From NCBI GenBank assembly GCA_050734185.1, contig JBOHUE010000118.1, forward strand, positions 1 through 9,436: a DNA stretch of 9,436 nucleotides. Direction: 5' to 3'. Below the pieces are notes generated by a model. That model ran no database searches. It worked only from the letters and a program-made list of their open reading frames with translations, and was not told where the DNA came from. The DNA comes from JAFALX01 sp050734185. GTDB taxonomy: Bacteria > Chloroflexota > Dormibacteria > Aeolococcales > Aeolococcaceae. This document shows positions 1-6,379 of the stretch, in pieces; within the stretch, counting starts at the first letter, position 1, and each line of letters begins with the position of its first letter. The position numbers and the translations under genes were made by a program.

Positions 1-15
1 CTCATCATGCAACGC

Positions 16-21
16 TATCCT
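16..21 (+). promoter_or_regulatory. Possible -10 element of a leaderless promoter
   Basis: The hexamer TATCCT fits the TAnnnT form of a bacterial -10 element. It ends 8 nt before the ATG at position 30, so transcription would begin at or next to the start codon. No Shine-Dalgarno sequence precedes that ATG, which fits a leaderless mRNA, a mode common in high-GC lineages. The -35 region would lie at or beyond the window edge, so only half of the promoter can be judged. Confidence 0.3.
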
Positions 22-29
22 GTCCGACC

Positions 30-398
30 ATGGGCATGAGCGCTGTTCCCGCACGCACGACACAACTCCTCCGGCAGGTTCTCGACGACCCCCGTCACCC
101 GCTCACGCCGGCAGCGATCCGGGTGGAGCGCAGCAGCGCACGCAACGACAAGGGGACCGCGCGGCAGACGGCGCTGACCGTCTGGTTCAACGAGGGCCCT
201 TCTCTTCCGGGGCCGGCGGCCGCAGGCCCCTCGCCCCGCGCCATCGCTGGAACCGTGGCCTTCGTCGGCATGGTCGCGCTCGGCGCGCTCGGGGTGATGG
301 CCGCGCAGCGCCAGCCGGAGCTCCTCGGCGAAGCGGTACAGCCGCGGCGCCTGCTTCAGCCGTCGAGGTCGACCGAGCCGCCCGTGGTCCACGGCTGA
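30..398 (+). CDS. Small putative single-pass membrane protein, hypothetical
   Basis: I do not recognise a family. The 122-residue product has a polar, Arg-rich N-terminal part (about residues 1-56), a Pro/Ala/Gly linker (57-69) and one hydrophobic segment at about 71-92 (AIAGTVAFVGMVALGALGVM). A short Arg/Pro/Gln-rich tail follows. This resembles a membrane anchor with a cytoplasmic N-terminal domain, similar in layout to short anti-sigma-like or regulatory membrane proteins, but no motif supports that function. Third codon positions are mostly G/C, and the competing minus-strand frame is an Arg-rich shadow. There is no Shine-Dalgarno sequence; ATG 36 is an alternative start, and a TATCCT box 8 nt upstream of ATG 30 suggests leaderless translation. 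The last 43 nt overlap, tail to tail, the end of the DUF1444-like gene on the other strand. A chance ORF is possible. Confidence 0.5.
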   Translation: MGMSAVPARTTQLLRQVLDDPRHPLTPAAIRVERSSARNDKGTARQTALTVWFNEGPSLPGPAAAGPSPRAIAGTVAFVGMVALGALGVMAAQRQPELLGEAVQPRRLLQPSRSTEPPVVHG

Positions 399-1231
399 GA
401 CAGCCACGGCATCACCCAGGCGCGACGGCCGGAGCCGGTGAGGTGCGCGCGGAGCTCTGTGCCGTCGGTCTCCAGCACGGCATGCGAGCAGGGGTTCATC
501 GCCTCGCGCCACTCCGCGGTCACACGGCGGTCGAACCGCCCCGCCGACGGCAGCCGCGCCGGCAGCGCGAGGACGACGCCGCGGTCGGGAATGCCGAGCA
601 GGACGTCGCCCTGGGCGCGTTCGGTCAGGGCCGCGAGCACCTCGGGCACCAGGAGCGCGCTGCCCTGGAACATCGGATCGCCTGCCATTCGCCAGCCATC
701 GGCGGGAACGCGGGTGGCGCTCCGAATACGCTCGGCAAGTCGCTCGAAGCGCGTCGCAGTCTGCTCCGACACCGCCGCCGCCACCTCGTCGTCGAGGCCG
801 GCGCCCGCCCACCCGTCGCGGGGGACGCCGCGAAGCGCCGGTCCGGGTAGCTCTTCGGCGGCGAACGCGACGAGATCCGCCGGCAGGTCGCGAACCAGAA
901 GATCGGACGCGCGCGCGATGTCCTTCATGTACTCCGCGCTGCGAACGCACCAGAGCAGGCCGGAAAGCTTGAAGGCGCCTGCCGCGCGCGGGGTGAGCTG
1001 ACTCTCGACGCCGCTGACGAAGCGTGCGATCAGCGCCGAGGTATGCGCGGGATCGCGCAGGACCGACTGGTGCAGCGGTCCCAGCCGGAGGGTGGCGTCG
1101 AGCCCCTCGCCGGTGACTCGAAGCGAGAATCGCTCGGTGTCGACGTCGACGTGCGCGCCGCGGTAGCGCGATGTGACCTGCAGCCGGATGCGCTCCGCGA
1201 ACGCCATGCGATCGTCAGGTCTCTCGCTCAC
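356..1231 (-). CDS. DUF1444-like (YtpQ-type) protein, function unknown
   Basis: The 291-residue soluble protein has no signal peptide or membrane segment. Its arrangement resembles the DUF1444/YtpQ family. There is an N-terminal stretch where a predicted strand (SLRVTGEGLDATLRLGPLHQ, about 36-55) precedes a helix, and a C-terminal block in which a 'Ser-x-Leu-Leu-Val' helix (about 190-205) is followed by GDVLLGIPDRGVVLALP (208-224). That block corresponds to the 'GD-hydrophobic-(I/V)P-(N/A)R-(D)' signature as I remember it. The length is close to the roughly 270 residues usual for the family. The assignment is by eye and moderate. The gene is the last of a four-gene minus-strand operon, starting 45 nt after the VWA stop. 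The start used is GTG at 1231 with no clear Shine-Dalgarno sequence; ATG at 1207 (Met-Ala-Phe-Ala-Glu) is an equally acceptable start 24 nt inside. Its constant distance from a MoxR/VWA pair in other genomes, if seen, would suggest it is a substrate or adaptor. Confidence 0.6.
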   Translation of the reverse strand: MSERPDDRMAFAERIRLQVTSRYRGAHVDVDTERFSLRVTGEGLDATLRLGPLHQSVLRDPAHTSALIARFVSGVESQLTPRAAGAFKLSGLLWCVRSAEYMKDIARASDLLVRDLPADLVAFAAEELPGPALRGVPRDGWAGAGLDDEVAAAVSEQTATRFERLAERIRSATRVPADGWRMAGDPMFQGSALLVPEVLAALTERAQGDVLLGIPDRGVVLALPARLPSAGRFDRRVTAEWREAMNPCSHAVLETDGTELRAHLTGSGRRAWVMPWLSQPWTTGGSVDLDG

Positions 1232-1276
1232 TGCGTGGCGACGGCGAGCCGGCGGCGCGGGTGGAGCGCCACGGGC

Positions 1277-3334
1277 TCACGCCGCTCTGCGCTTCGCGGT
1301 CACGTAGTCGACGAGGACGTAGTCGCCCAGGCGGTCGGGGCTGATGAAGAACGCACGCCCTCGGTTCAGCCGCGTCATGTGGTTCACGAACTGCACCAGG
1401 TGGTGGTTCGACTCGAGCATGAACGTGTTGATCACGATGTGCTCGCGCGTGCAGCGTTTCACCTCGAGCAGCGTCTTGTGGAACGTCTCGGGGAGCGGCG
1501 GGTAGAAGAAGACGGGGCTGCCGTTCTCGATGTGCGCGGTCGGCTCGCCGTCGCTGACGATGATGATCTGCTTGTTCTCGCCGGGGTCGCGCGCAAGGAG
1601 CCGGCGTGCCAGCATCAGCCCGTGCTGCATGTTGGTGCCGTACACGTACTCGTTGACCGACAGATGGGGCAGCGCCGACGGGCTGATCTCGCGCGCCAGG
1701 TCGCTGAACCCGATGACGTGCAGCGTGTCGCGCGGGTACTGGCTGCGTATGAGTGAGTCGAGCGCGAGCGCCACCTTCTTCGCGGCGTAAAAGTAGCCTC
1801 GCAGCGGCATGCTGCGTGACATGTCGAGCATGAGCACCGTCGCGGAACGAGACAGCGAATCGTTCCGATGCACCACGAAGTCATCCGCCGTGAGTCGCGG
1901 GAGCGGCTGTCTGTGTGATGGCGTGTCCGGCAGGACCCCATCGGCCGGCGCCGCGCGACGCTCCGCCGCCTCACGCTCGACGGCGTTCATCAGCGTCTCG
2001 CGGACATCGAGGTCGAACTGGTCGCCGAACTCGTACGGCTTGGTTTCCTCCTCGCGCTCGCCGGCAGTGCCGCGCTTCGCGACGGGGTGTTCGCCGAAGC
2101 GATCGCGATGAAGGCGCGTGAACAGGTCGCCGAGCGCCTTCTGACCGATGCGGCGCATGCCGCGCGCCGACAGCCGGAGCCCGTCGCGATCGCTCTCGAC
2201 AAGCCCGCGCTTGTCGAGCTCCTCGACCATGCGCTGCATGCGGTCGAGGTCGCGGGCCGCGTCTTCCCCGAGCAGCTCCTGCAGCGCTTCGCGCGTGCTC
2301 TCGCTCACCTGCTCGCCGCGGTAGATGCCGCGCAGGCCGCGCTCCAGATCCTCGATTGACTGCAGACGATCCATGACCTTCATCGCCTCGTCGAGCGGCA
2401 GCGACTCGCGACCGAAGAAGCTGTAGCGCTGCCCGAGCCGGCCGCGGTCGGACATCAGCTCGAGCCCGCCCATGAGCTCGGCGAGCTGCGCCTGCAGGCC
2501 GGCATCATCGAACGTCGAGGCGGCGAGCTCCGCCAGCTGGCGGCGCATCTCCGGCGACAGCGACTGCATGAGGGAATCCATGCGCGCCATCTGCTGGCCC
2601 AGCTGCTCGAGGAACTCGTCGAACGTAGCCGGTGCGTTGGGGAACAGGCGTCCCCACTTCTGCAGGAACTGCTCGTAGTTGTGCTGCAGCTGTGCCTCCG
2701 GCACACCCTCGAGCCGCTGCCGCACAAGGTTGTTGAGGTCGCTCACCATCTCGCGCAATGCCGCGACGTCCTGCTGTGACATCGACTGCATCTGCTCGGT
2801 CATCTGCTTGAAGTAGGTGTCGACGACGCCCTGTTTGATCTCCTCCAGCAACCGTTGGAACGCCTGCTCGGCGCGTTGATCCATGAACTCGTAGCCCTGC
2901 AGCTCGCGGATCGCCGCGGCTGGATCGCGCGGCAGTGCATCGAGCTGCTCGCGCCGCTTGCCCGCGACACGCTCGAGGATGCGCTTCGCCGACTCGTCGC
3001 TGGCGTTCTCCATGCGCTCGTCGATGCCGGCCCTCTCCTGGCGCAGGACCGAGTCGAGCTTCTCCTCGATGTCCTTGAAGACGTTGTCGAGGTTGTAGCG
3101 CTCGAGCTGCTGCTGGCGGCGTTTGCGCAGCCGCTCCATCATCTCCTCGAGGCCACCGAAGCGATGACCCTGGCCGTCGCGCCAGCCCTGGCTCAACAGG
3201 CGGCGCAGAGCGGTCTCGAAATCCCAGCCGTGGAAGACGTCCTCACTGAGCCGGTCGAACAACGCGTCCGCCTCGTCTCCCAGCGGATCCTGCGTGCCGT
3301 CCCAGACGCTGAAGCGATTGCGCTTATCCACCAT
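1277..3334 (-). CDS. VWA domain protein, partner of the MoxR-like ATPase
   Basis: The 685-residue protein has two parts. Residues 1 to about 490 are highly charged and mostly helical, rich in Gln, Glu, Arg and Met, with coiled-coil-like stretches around 60-130 and 155-300 and no membrane segment. Residues about 497-685 form a von Willebrand A domain. Its metal-ion-dependent adhesion site is complete: Asp504-x-Ser506-x-Ser508 (LMLDMSRSM), Thr567 (YGTNMQHG) and Asp595 (IIIVSDGEPTAH). By family knowledge such proteins bind a divalent metal and a partner or substrate, and act with a AAA+ motor as in ChlD/ChlI, CobT/CobS and MoxR/VWA systems. The size and pairing (about 685 + 466 residues) match, from memory, the adjacent mycobacterial genes Rv0959 and Rv0958. 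ATG 3334 overlaps the ATPase stop by 11 nt, and GGAAG lies 8 nt upstream, which supports both this start and translational coupling. The protein is probably cytoplasmic; the substrate is unknown. Confidence 0.9.
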   Translation of the reverse strand: MVDKRNRFSVWDGTQDPLGDEADALFDRLSEDVFHGWDFETALRRLLSQGWRDGQGHRFGGLEEMMERLRKRRQQQLERYNLDNVFKDIEEKLDSVLRQERAGIDERMENASDESAKRILERVAGKRREQLDALPRDPAAAIRELQGYEFMDQRAEQAFQRLLEEIKQGVVDTYFKQMTEQMQSMSQQDVAALREMVSDLNNLVRQRLEGVPEAQLQHNYEQFLQKWGRLFPNAPATFDEFLEQLGQQMARMDSLMQSLSPEMRRQLAELAASTFDDAGLQAQLAELMGGLELMSDRGRLGQRYSFFGRESLPLDEAMKVMDRLQSIEDLERGLRGIYRGEQVSESTREALQELLGEDAARDLDRMQRMVEELDKRGLVESDRDGLRLSARGMRRIGQKALGDLFTRLHRDRFGEHPVAKRGTAGEREEETKPYEFGDQFDLDVRETLMNAVEREAAERRAAPADGVLPDTPSHRQPLPRLTADDFVVHRNDSLSRSATVLMLDMSRSMPLRGYFYAAKKVALALDSLIRSQYPRDTLHVIGFSDLAREISPSALPHLSVNEYVYGTNMQHGLMLARRLLARDPGENKQIIIVSDGEPTAHIENGSPVFFYPPLPETFHKTLLEVKRCTREHIVINTFMLESNHHLVQFVNHMTRLNRGRAFFISPDRLGDYVLVDYVTAKRRAA

Positions 3335-4724
3335 AGACGGAGCTTCCGTCGAGTGACGTCTTGTTGAGGCGCTTGCCCAGGTGCAGCCCCTCCAGCACGA
3401 ACTCGAGCACGGCGATGCGCATCGCGTCCGAGTCCGCCTCGTCCAGCTTCTGCCGAGCGCGGTCGACGCCCTTCAGCTCGGCGAGTGCCTGGCGATACGC
3501 CCGCGCGGGCAGCTTTTCGCCGACCTCGACGGTGAACCCGCCGCGATCGAAGCGCTGCACCAGGTCCGAGAACTCCTGCACGGTGAAGTGCCGGCGAAAC
3601 ACGTTGTTGGTCGCCGTCTTCATGAGCTTCTCGAGCACCGACGCATCGTCGGTGTCCTCCCACGTCTCGAGCTCGATCTTGCCGGCGGTCGACGCCAGCA
3701 GCGCGGGGAGGTCACTCACGCGCGCCACCGCCTCGCGTTCGCCGGTCATCAGCGCGCGGCGCAGGGCGTTGCTCACGAGGTTCTCGTAATTGGCAGTGCT
3801 GACACGAACCGACACGCCGCTGCGCTGGTTGACCTGCGCGTGGCGGCGGGCCACGCTCGAGAGCTCGGCGACGATCTCCTTCATGAAGCCGGGCACCGCC
3901 ACGGGGACCGGCATGTCGTCGAAGACCAGGCGCTCCTGCTCGGCGATCGCGATCTCGTCCTCGATGGTGCGCGGATAGTGCGTGCGCACCTGCGCACCGA
4001 AGCGATCCTTCAATGGCGTGATGATCCGGCCGCGGTTGGTGTAGTCCTCGGGGTTCGCGGTCGCGACGACGAACACGTCCAGCGGGAGGCGCAGGCGGTA
4101 GCCGCGGATCTGCACATCGCGCTCCTCCATGATGTTCAGCAGTCCCACCTGAATGCGCTCGGCGAGATCGGGCAGCTCGTTGATGGCGAAGATGCCGCGA
4201 TTCGTCCGCGGGATGAGGCCGTAGTGGATGGTGAGCTCGTCGCTCAGATATCGACCCTCTGCGACGCGGATGGGATCGACCTCGCCGATGAGGTCGGCGA
4301 TCGATGTGTCCGGTGTCGCCAGCTTCTCGCTGAAGCGTTGCTCCGGCGTGAGCCACGCAACCGGCGTCGCTTCCTTCTCTGACTCGACCAGGTCGCGGCA
4401 GCGCTTGCAGATCGGTTCGTAGGGGTTGTCGTTGATCTCGCAGCCGGCGATCACCGGTAGCGCGTCGTCGAGCAGCGACGTCAGTGCGCGAATGAGTCGC
4501 GACTTCGCCTGTCCGCGCTCGCCGAGCATGACGATGTCCTGGCCGGCGAGGATCGCGTTCTCCACCTGCGGGATGACGGAGTCGTCGTAGCCGAGGATGC
4601 CCGGAAACAGCACGCCGCCGCCGGTGAGCTTGCGGATCAGGTTGCGGCGGAGCTCGGCCTTGACGGGCACGACGCGGTACTCGGACCGGCGGAGTTCGCC
4701 GAGCGTTGCCGGAGGCTGAGCCAT
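3324..4724 (-). CDS. MoxR/magnesium-chelatase-like AAA+ ATPase
   Basis: A 466-residue cytoplasmic AAA+ ATPase of the group usually annotated 'magnesium chelatase' or MoxR-like. Numbered from ATG 4724, the Walker A loop is GERGQAKS (68-75). Walker B is GIFAINEL with Glu183 (Asn182 stands where Asp is usual). Sensor 1 is in VVATANPEDY (Asn224), and LKDRFG supplies the candidate arginine finger Arg241. Between Walker A and B lies a Cys95-x10-Cys106-x2-Cys109 cluster (CEINDNPYEPICKRC), which may bind a metal, though no fourth ligand is obvious. The C-terminal third is helical, with a lid-like region around 290-330. The family couples ATP hydrolysis to remodelling of a VWA-bound partner. The VWA partner follows directly, overlapping by 11 nt. 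GTG at 4733 is an alternative start three codons upstream; neither has a strong Shine-Dalgarno sequence. The CbiA-like gene ends 56 nt before this ATG, so co-transcription is likely. The length matches the usual 455-470 residues. Confidence 0.92.
   Translation of the reverse strand: MAQPPATLGELRRSEYRVVPVKAELRRNLIRKLTGGGVLFPGILGYDDSVIPQVENAILAGQDIVMLGERGQAKSRLIRALTSLLDDALPVIAGCEINDNPYEPICKRCRDLVESEKEATPVAWLTPEQRFSEKLATPDTSIADLIGEVDPIRVAEGRYLSDELTIHYGLIPRTNRGIFAINELPDLAERIQVGLLNIMEERDVQIRGYRLRLPLDVFVVATANPEDYTNRGRIITPLKDRFGAQVRTHYPRTIEDEIAIAEQERLVFDDMPVPVAVPGFMKEIVAELSSVARRHAQVNQRSGVSVRVSTANYENLVSNALRRALMTGEREAVARVSDLPALLASTAGKIELETWEDTDDASVLEKLMKTATNNVFRRHFTVQEFSDLVQRFDRGGFTVEVGEKLPARAYRQALAELKGVDRARQKLDEADSDAMRIAVLEFVLEGLHLGKRLNKTSLDGSSVYGG
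3336..3350 (-). promoter_or_regulatory. Shine-Dalgarno of the VWA gene within a small hairpin
   Basis: Read on the minus strand, GACGGA-AGC-TCCGTC is a perfect 6-bp inverted repeat with a 3-nt loop. It lies inside the last codons of the ATPase gene. The likely ribosome-binding site GGAAG (plus positions 3343-3347) sits in the 5' arm and loop, 8 nt before ATG 3334. The geometry suits translational coupling, because ribosomes finishing the ATPase would open the hairpin and free the site. The loop is short and the stem small, so it may also be a chance repeat. Confidence 0.45.
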
Positions 4725-4780
4725 GGGCTTCACAGCCTACATGCGGTGGGTTGGCCGCCGCAAAACGCGCGAGCGATTTC

Positions 4781-6253
4781 TCAGACGGTGGCGCGTTCCG
4801 CCGCCGTCAGCTCGAGGTCGCGATCCATCTCGCGGCGCGTCGCGCGGTGCGCCCGCGCTGCTTCGACGAAGCGCCGCGCCAGCGCGGGATCCTGCCCGAA
4901 GTGCAGGTGGATGAAGGATGCGACCAGCGCTCGCTCCGTCCAGCCCTCACAGCCGAGGGGCTCACCCTCGCTGTTGTGCATCGTGAACGCCGGTTGCAGA
5001 CAGTCGGTGCCGGAGAGCAGGCGCCCGAAGTGGAACTCGTGGCCTCGGAGCCGCGTGCCGGCGGCGCCGAGCAGGCACGTCGATGCAATTCGGAGATCTC
5101 GGTATCCCGCGTGCATCTCGGCGGCTTCGAGCGCGATGTCGACGGGGACGACGCCGGCCATCGGATGGGTGGCACCGTCGCTGGTCCGCACCGTGCGCGC
5201 GCTGTACAGCAGCCCGCCGCTCTCCGCATAGATCGGCAACCCCTGTTGGTTGGCGCGCCGGAACGACGCGAGGAACTGCTGGTTCGCCGCAAGCCGCGGC
5301 ACGTACACCTCGGACACGCCGCCACCGAGATACAGGGCCTCGAGATCGCGCGGCAGCGAGTGGTCCTCCAGCGGCGAGAACGTGACGATCTCCGCGCCTG
5401 CTTCCTCGAGCATCTCGAGGTTCTCCGCGTAGTAGAAGCAGAACGCGTCGTCGAACGCGACGCCGATGCGCACCGGGGGGCCCTGGGGTGTCAGCCGTCG
5501 CACCGGTGGCAGCGACAGCGGCGTTGCGCGCGCCATGAGTCGCTCGATGAGCTCCATGTCGAAGTGGCGGTTGACGTTGTGGCGCAGCAGGTCGATCGCC
5601 TCGTCGACGTGCGGGTTCTGCGTCAGTGGCAGCAGGCCGGAGCGCAGCTCGGGGATGCGCACCGCGTCGATGCGCGGGAGCGCGCCGAGCACCGGCAGCC
5701 GAGCCAGGCTCCACACCGCGTCCTCGATGGCGCGCCGGCGTACGTCGCTGGGCACGTTGTTGAGCACGACGCCGATGACGCTGCCCTCGAGGTCGAGTTG
5801 CTTGATGCCGAGCGCGACAGCGGCGGCGGTCTCGCCCATGCTGCCGGCGTCGAGCACGAGAATCACCGGCGCGCCGGCGATGCGGGCGACATCCGCAGTG
5901 CTGCCGGGGAAGTTGCCCGCCGTCGCAGGATCGCTGTCGACGGACATGCCGTGCCCGTCGTAGAAGCCCATGCCGCCCTCGACGACGATGCAGTCGGCGC
6001 CGACGCCGCCACGCGCGAGGGCGCGCTTGACCCCCTTGTCGCCGAGCATCCAGGGATCGAGGTTGCGACAGGGTCTGCGGCTGGCGTGCGCCAGGTACGC
6101 GGCGTCGATGAAGTCGGCACCGACCTTGAACGTCTGCACGGTGCGCCCGCGCTCGCGGAGCGCGGCGACGAGCCCGAGCGTGATCGAGGTCTTCCCGGCT
6201 CCACTTCCCAACCCGGCAACGACCAGCCGGGGGATTCCCATCTCGTCGAGCAT
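4781..6253 (-). CDS. cbiA: CbiA/CobB-type a,c-diamide synthase with Ser at the glutaminase nucleophile
   Basis: A 490-residue protein of the cobyrinate/hydrogenobyrinate a,c-diamide synthase family. These enzymes amidate the a and c carboxylates of a corrin or related tetrapyrrole, using ATP and glutamine. The N-terminal synthetase domain has a P-loop (GLGSGAGKTS, 14-23), KVGADFID (43-50) and VEGGMGFYDG (91-100). Asp47, Glu92 and Asp99 line up with the acidic residues Asp45, Glu90 and Asp97 that I recall as important in Salmonella CbiA. The C-terminal amidotransferase half (about 262-460) has DAFCFYYAENLEMLEEAGAE, GHEFHFGRL (404-412) and SFIHLHF with His449. The glutaminase nucleophile, Cys in the family (AECGG), is Ser345 here (AESGG, codon AGC), and GGGFPE reads GGGVSE (310-315). 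Glutamine hydrolysis is therefore doubtful; ammonia may be used, or the role may differ. ATG 6253 is chosen because GGAGG precedes it by 6 nt; the frame stays open far upstream, but only as antisense of the hydrolase. It is the first gene of the four-gene operon. The symbol indicates family only. Confidence 0.85.
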   Translation of the reverse strand: MLDEMGIPRLVVAGLGSGAGKTSITLGLVAALRERGRTVQTFKVGADFIDAAYLAHASRRPCRNLDPWMLGDKGVKRALARGGVGADCIVVEGGMGFYDGHGMSVDSDPATAGNFPGSTADVARIAGAPVILVLDAGSMGETAAAVALGIKQLDLEGSVIGVVLNNVPSDVRRRAIEDAVWSLARLPVLGALPRIDAVRIPELRSGLLPLTQNPHVDEAIDLLRHNVNRHFDMELIERLMARATPLSLPPVRRLTPQGPPVRIGVAFDDAFCFYYAENLEMLEEAGAEIVTFSPLEDHSLPRDLEALYLGGGVSEVYVPRLAANQQFLASFRRANQQGLPIYAESGGLLYSARTVRTSDGATHPMAGVVPVDIALEAAEMHAGYRDLRIASTCLLGAAGTRLRGHEFHFGRLLSGTDCLQPAFTMHNSEGEPLGCEGWTERALVASFIHLHFGQDPALARRFVEAARAHRATRREMDRDLELTAAERATV

Positions 6254-6259
6254 TCGCAG

Positions 6260-6264
6260 CCTCC
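6260..6264 (-). promoter_or_regulatory. Ribosome binding site of the CbiA-like gene
   Basis: GGAGG on the minus strand, with a 6-nt spacer (CTGCGA) to ATG 6253. It is the best Shine-Dalgarno match in this operon and decides the start. It favours Met-Leu-Asp-Glu-Met over the inner ATG at 6241, and over the long upstream extension of the open frame. Confidence 0.75.
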
Positions 6265-6284
6265 ACGGCAGCAGGGGGGTGACC

Positions 6285-6326
6285 GGCCCGCGGCGGCAAC
6301 CACCGCTCGCCCACCGCGCGCGGGCC
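6285..6326 (-). promoter_or_regulatory. GC-rich stem-loop in the 5' leader of the cbiA-moxR-VWA operon
   Basis: On the minus strand GGCCCGCG (plus 6319-6326) pairs perfectly with CGCGGGCC (plus 6285-6292). After a one-base bulge (6318), GCGG (6314-6317) pairs with CCGC (6293-6296). This gives an 8 + 4 bp stem closing a 17-nt loop. The inferred transcription start (about 6327) is at the foot of the stem, so the mRNA would begin with this hairpin; it ends 20 nt before the ribosome-binding site. It could stabilise the mRNA 5' end or act as a protein- or ligand-responsive element. It is too small for a cobalamin riboswitch, and no U-tract makes it a terminator. In GC-rich DNA such stems also arise by chance. 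Confidence 0.4.
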
Positions 6327-6333
6327 TCTCTGG

Positions 6334-6362
6334 ACGCTAGCACCCGGCGGCGCATCAAGCAA
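6334..6362 (-). promoter_or_regulatory. Candidate sigma-70-type promoter of the operon
   Basis: On the minus strand TTGCTT (plus 6357-6362) and TAGCGT (plus 6334-6339) are separated by exactly 17 nt. A TG dinucleotide one base upstream of the -10 gives an extended -10 form (TGC-TAGCGT). The expected start is near 6327, leaving about 73 nt of leader before the CbiA-like ATG. The match is partial (TTG of the -35, TA...T of the -10) but typical of high-GC bacteria, and it is in the only sizeable intergenic gap before the operon. The 126-nt gap is shared with the divergent hydrolase gene. Confidence 0.45.
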
Positions 6363-6379
6363 TAAGCTCCGCAGGACCC

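Noticed and set aside
15..950. 311-residue open frame on the minus strand
   Set aside because: It is extremely rich in Arg and Gly and overlaps the DUF1444-like gene on the same strand in another frame; a shadow.
1043..1756. 237-residue open frame on the plus strand
   Set aside because: Antisense to the DUF1444-like and VWA genes, with no domain.
3381..4382. 333-residue open frame on the plus strand
   Set aside because: Antisense to the AAA+ ATPase, rich in His, Arg, Leu and Asp, with no recognisable domain.
4742..4762. Hairpin between the CbiA-like gene and the ATPase gene as a terminator
   Set aside because: The stem is only 5 bp plus a mismatch and 2 bp, and no T-run follows in the direction of transcription; the short gap suits read-through.
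4706..6340. 544-residue open frame on the plus strand
   Set aside because: It is fully antisense to the CbiA-like gene, whose motifs are unmistakable; its His/Arg/Ala-rich composition is typical of a GC-bias shadow.
6254..6379. Cobalamin riboswitch before the CbiA-like gene
   Set aside because: The 126-nt gap is too short for a complete one, and I see no B12-box sequence.
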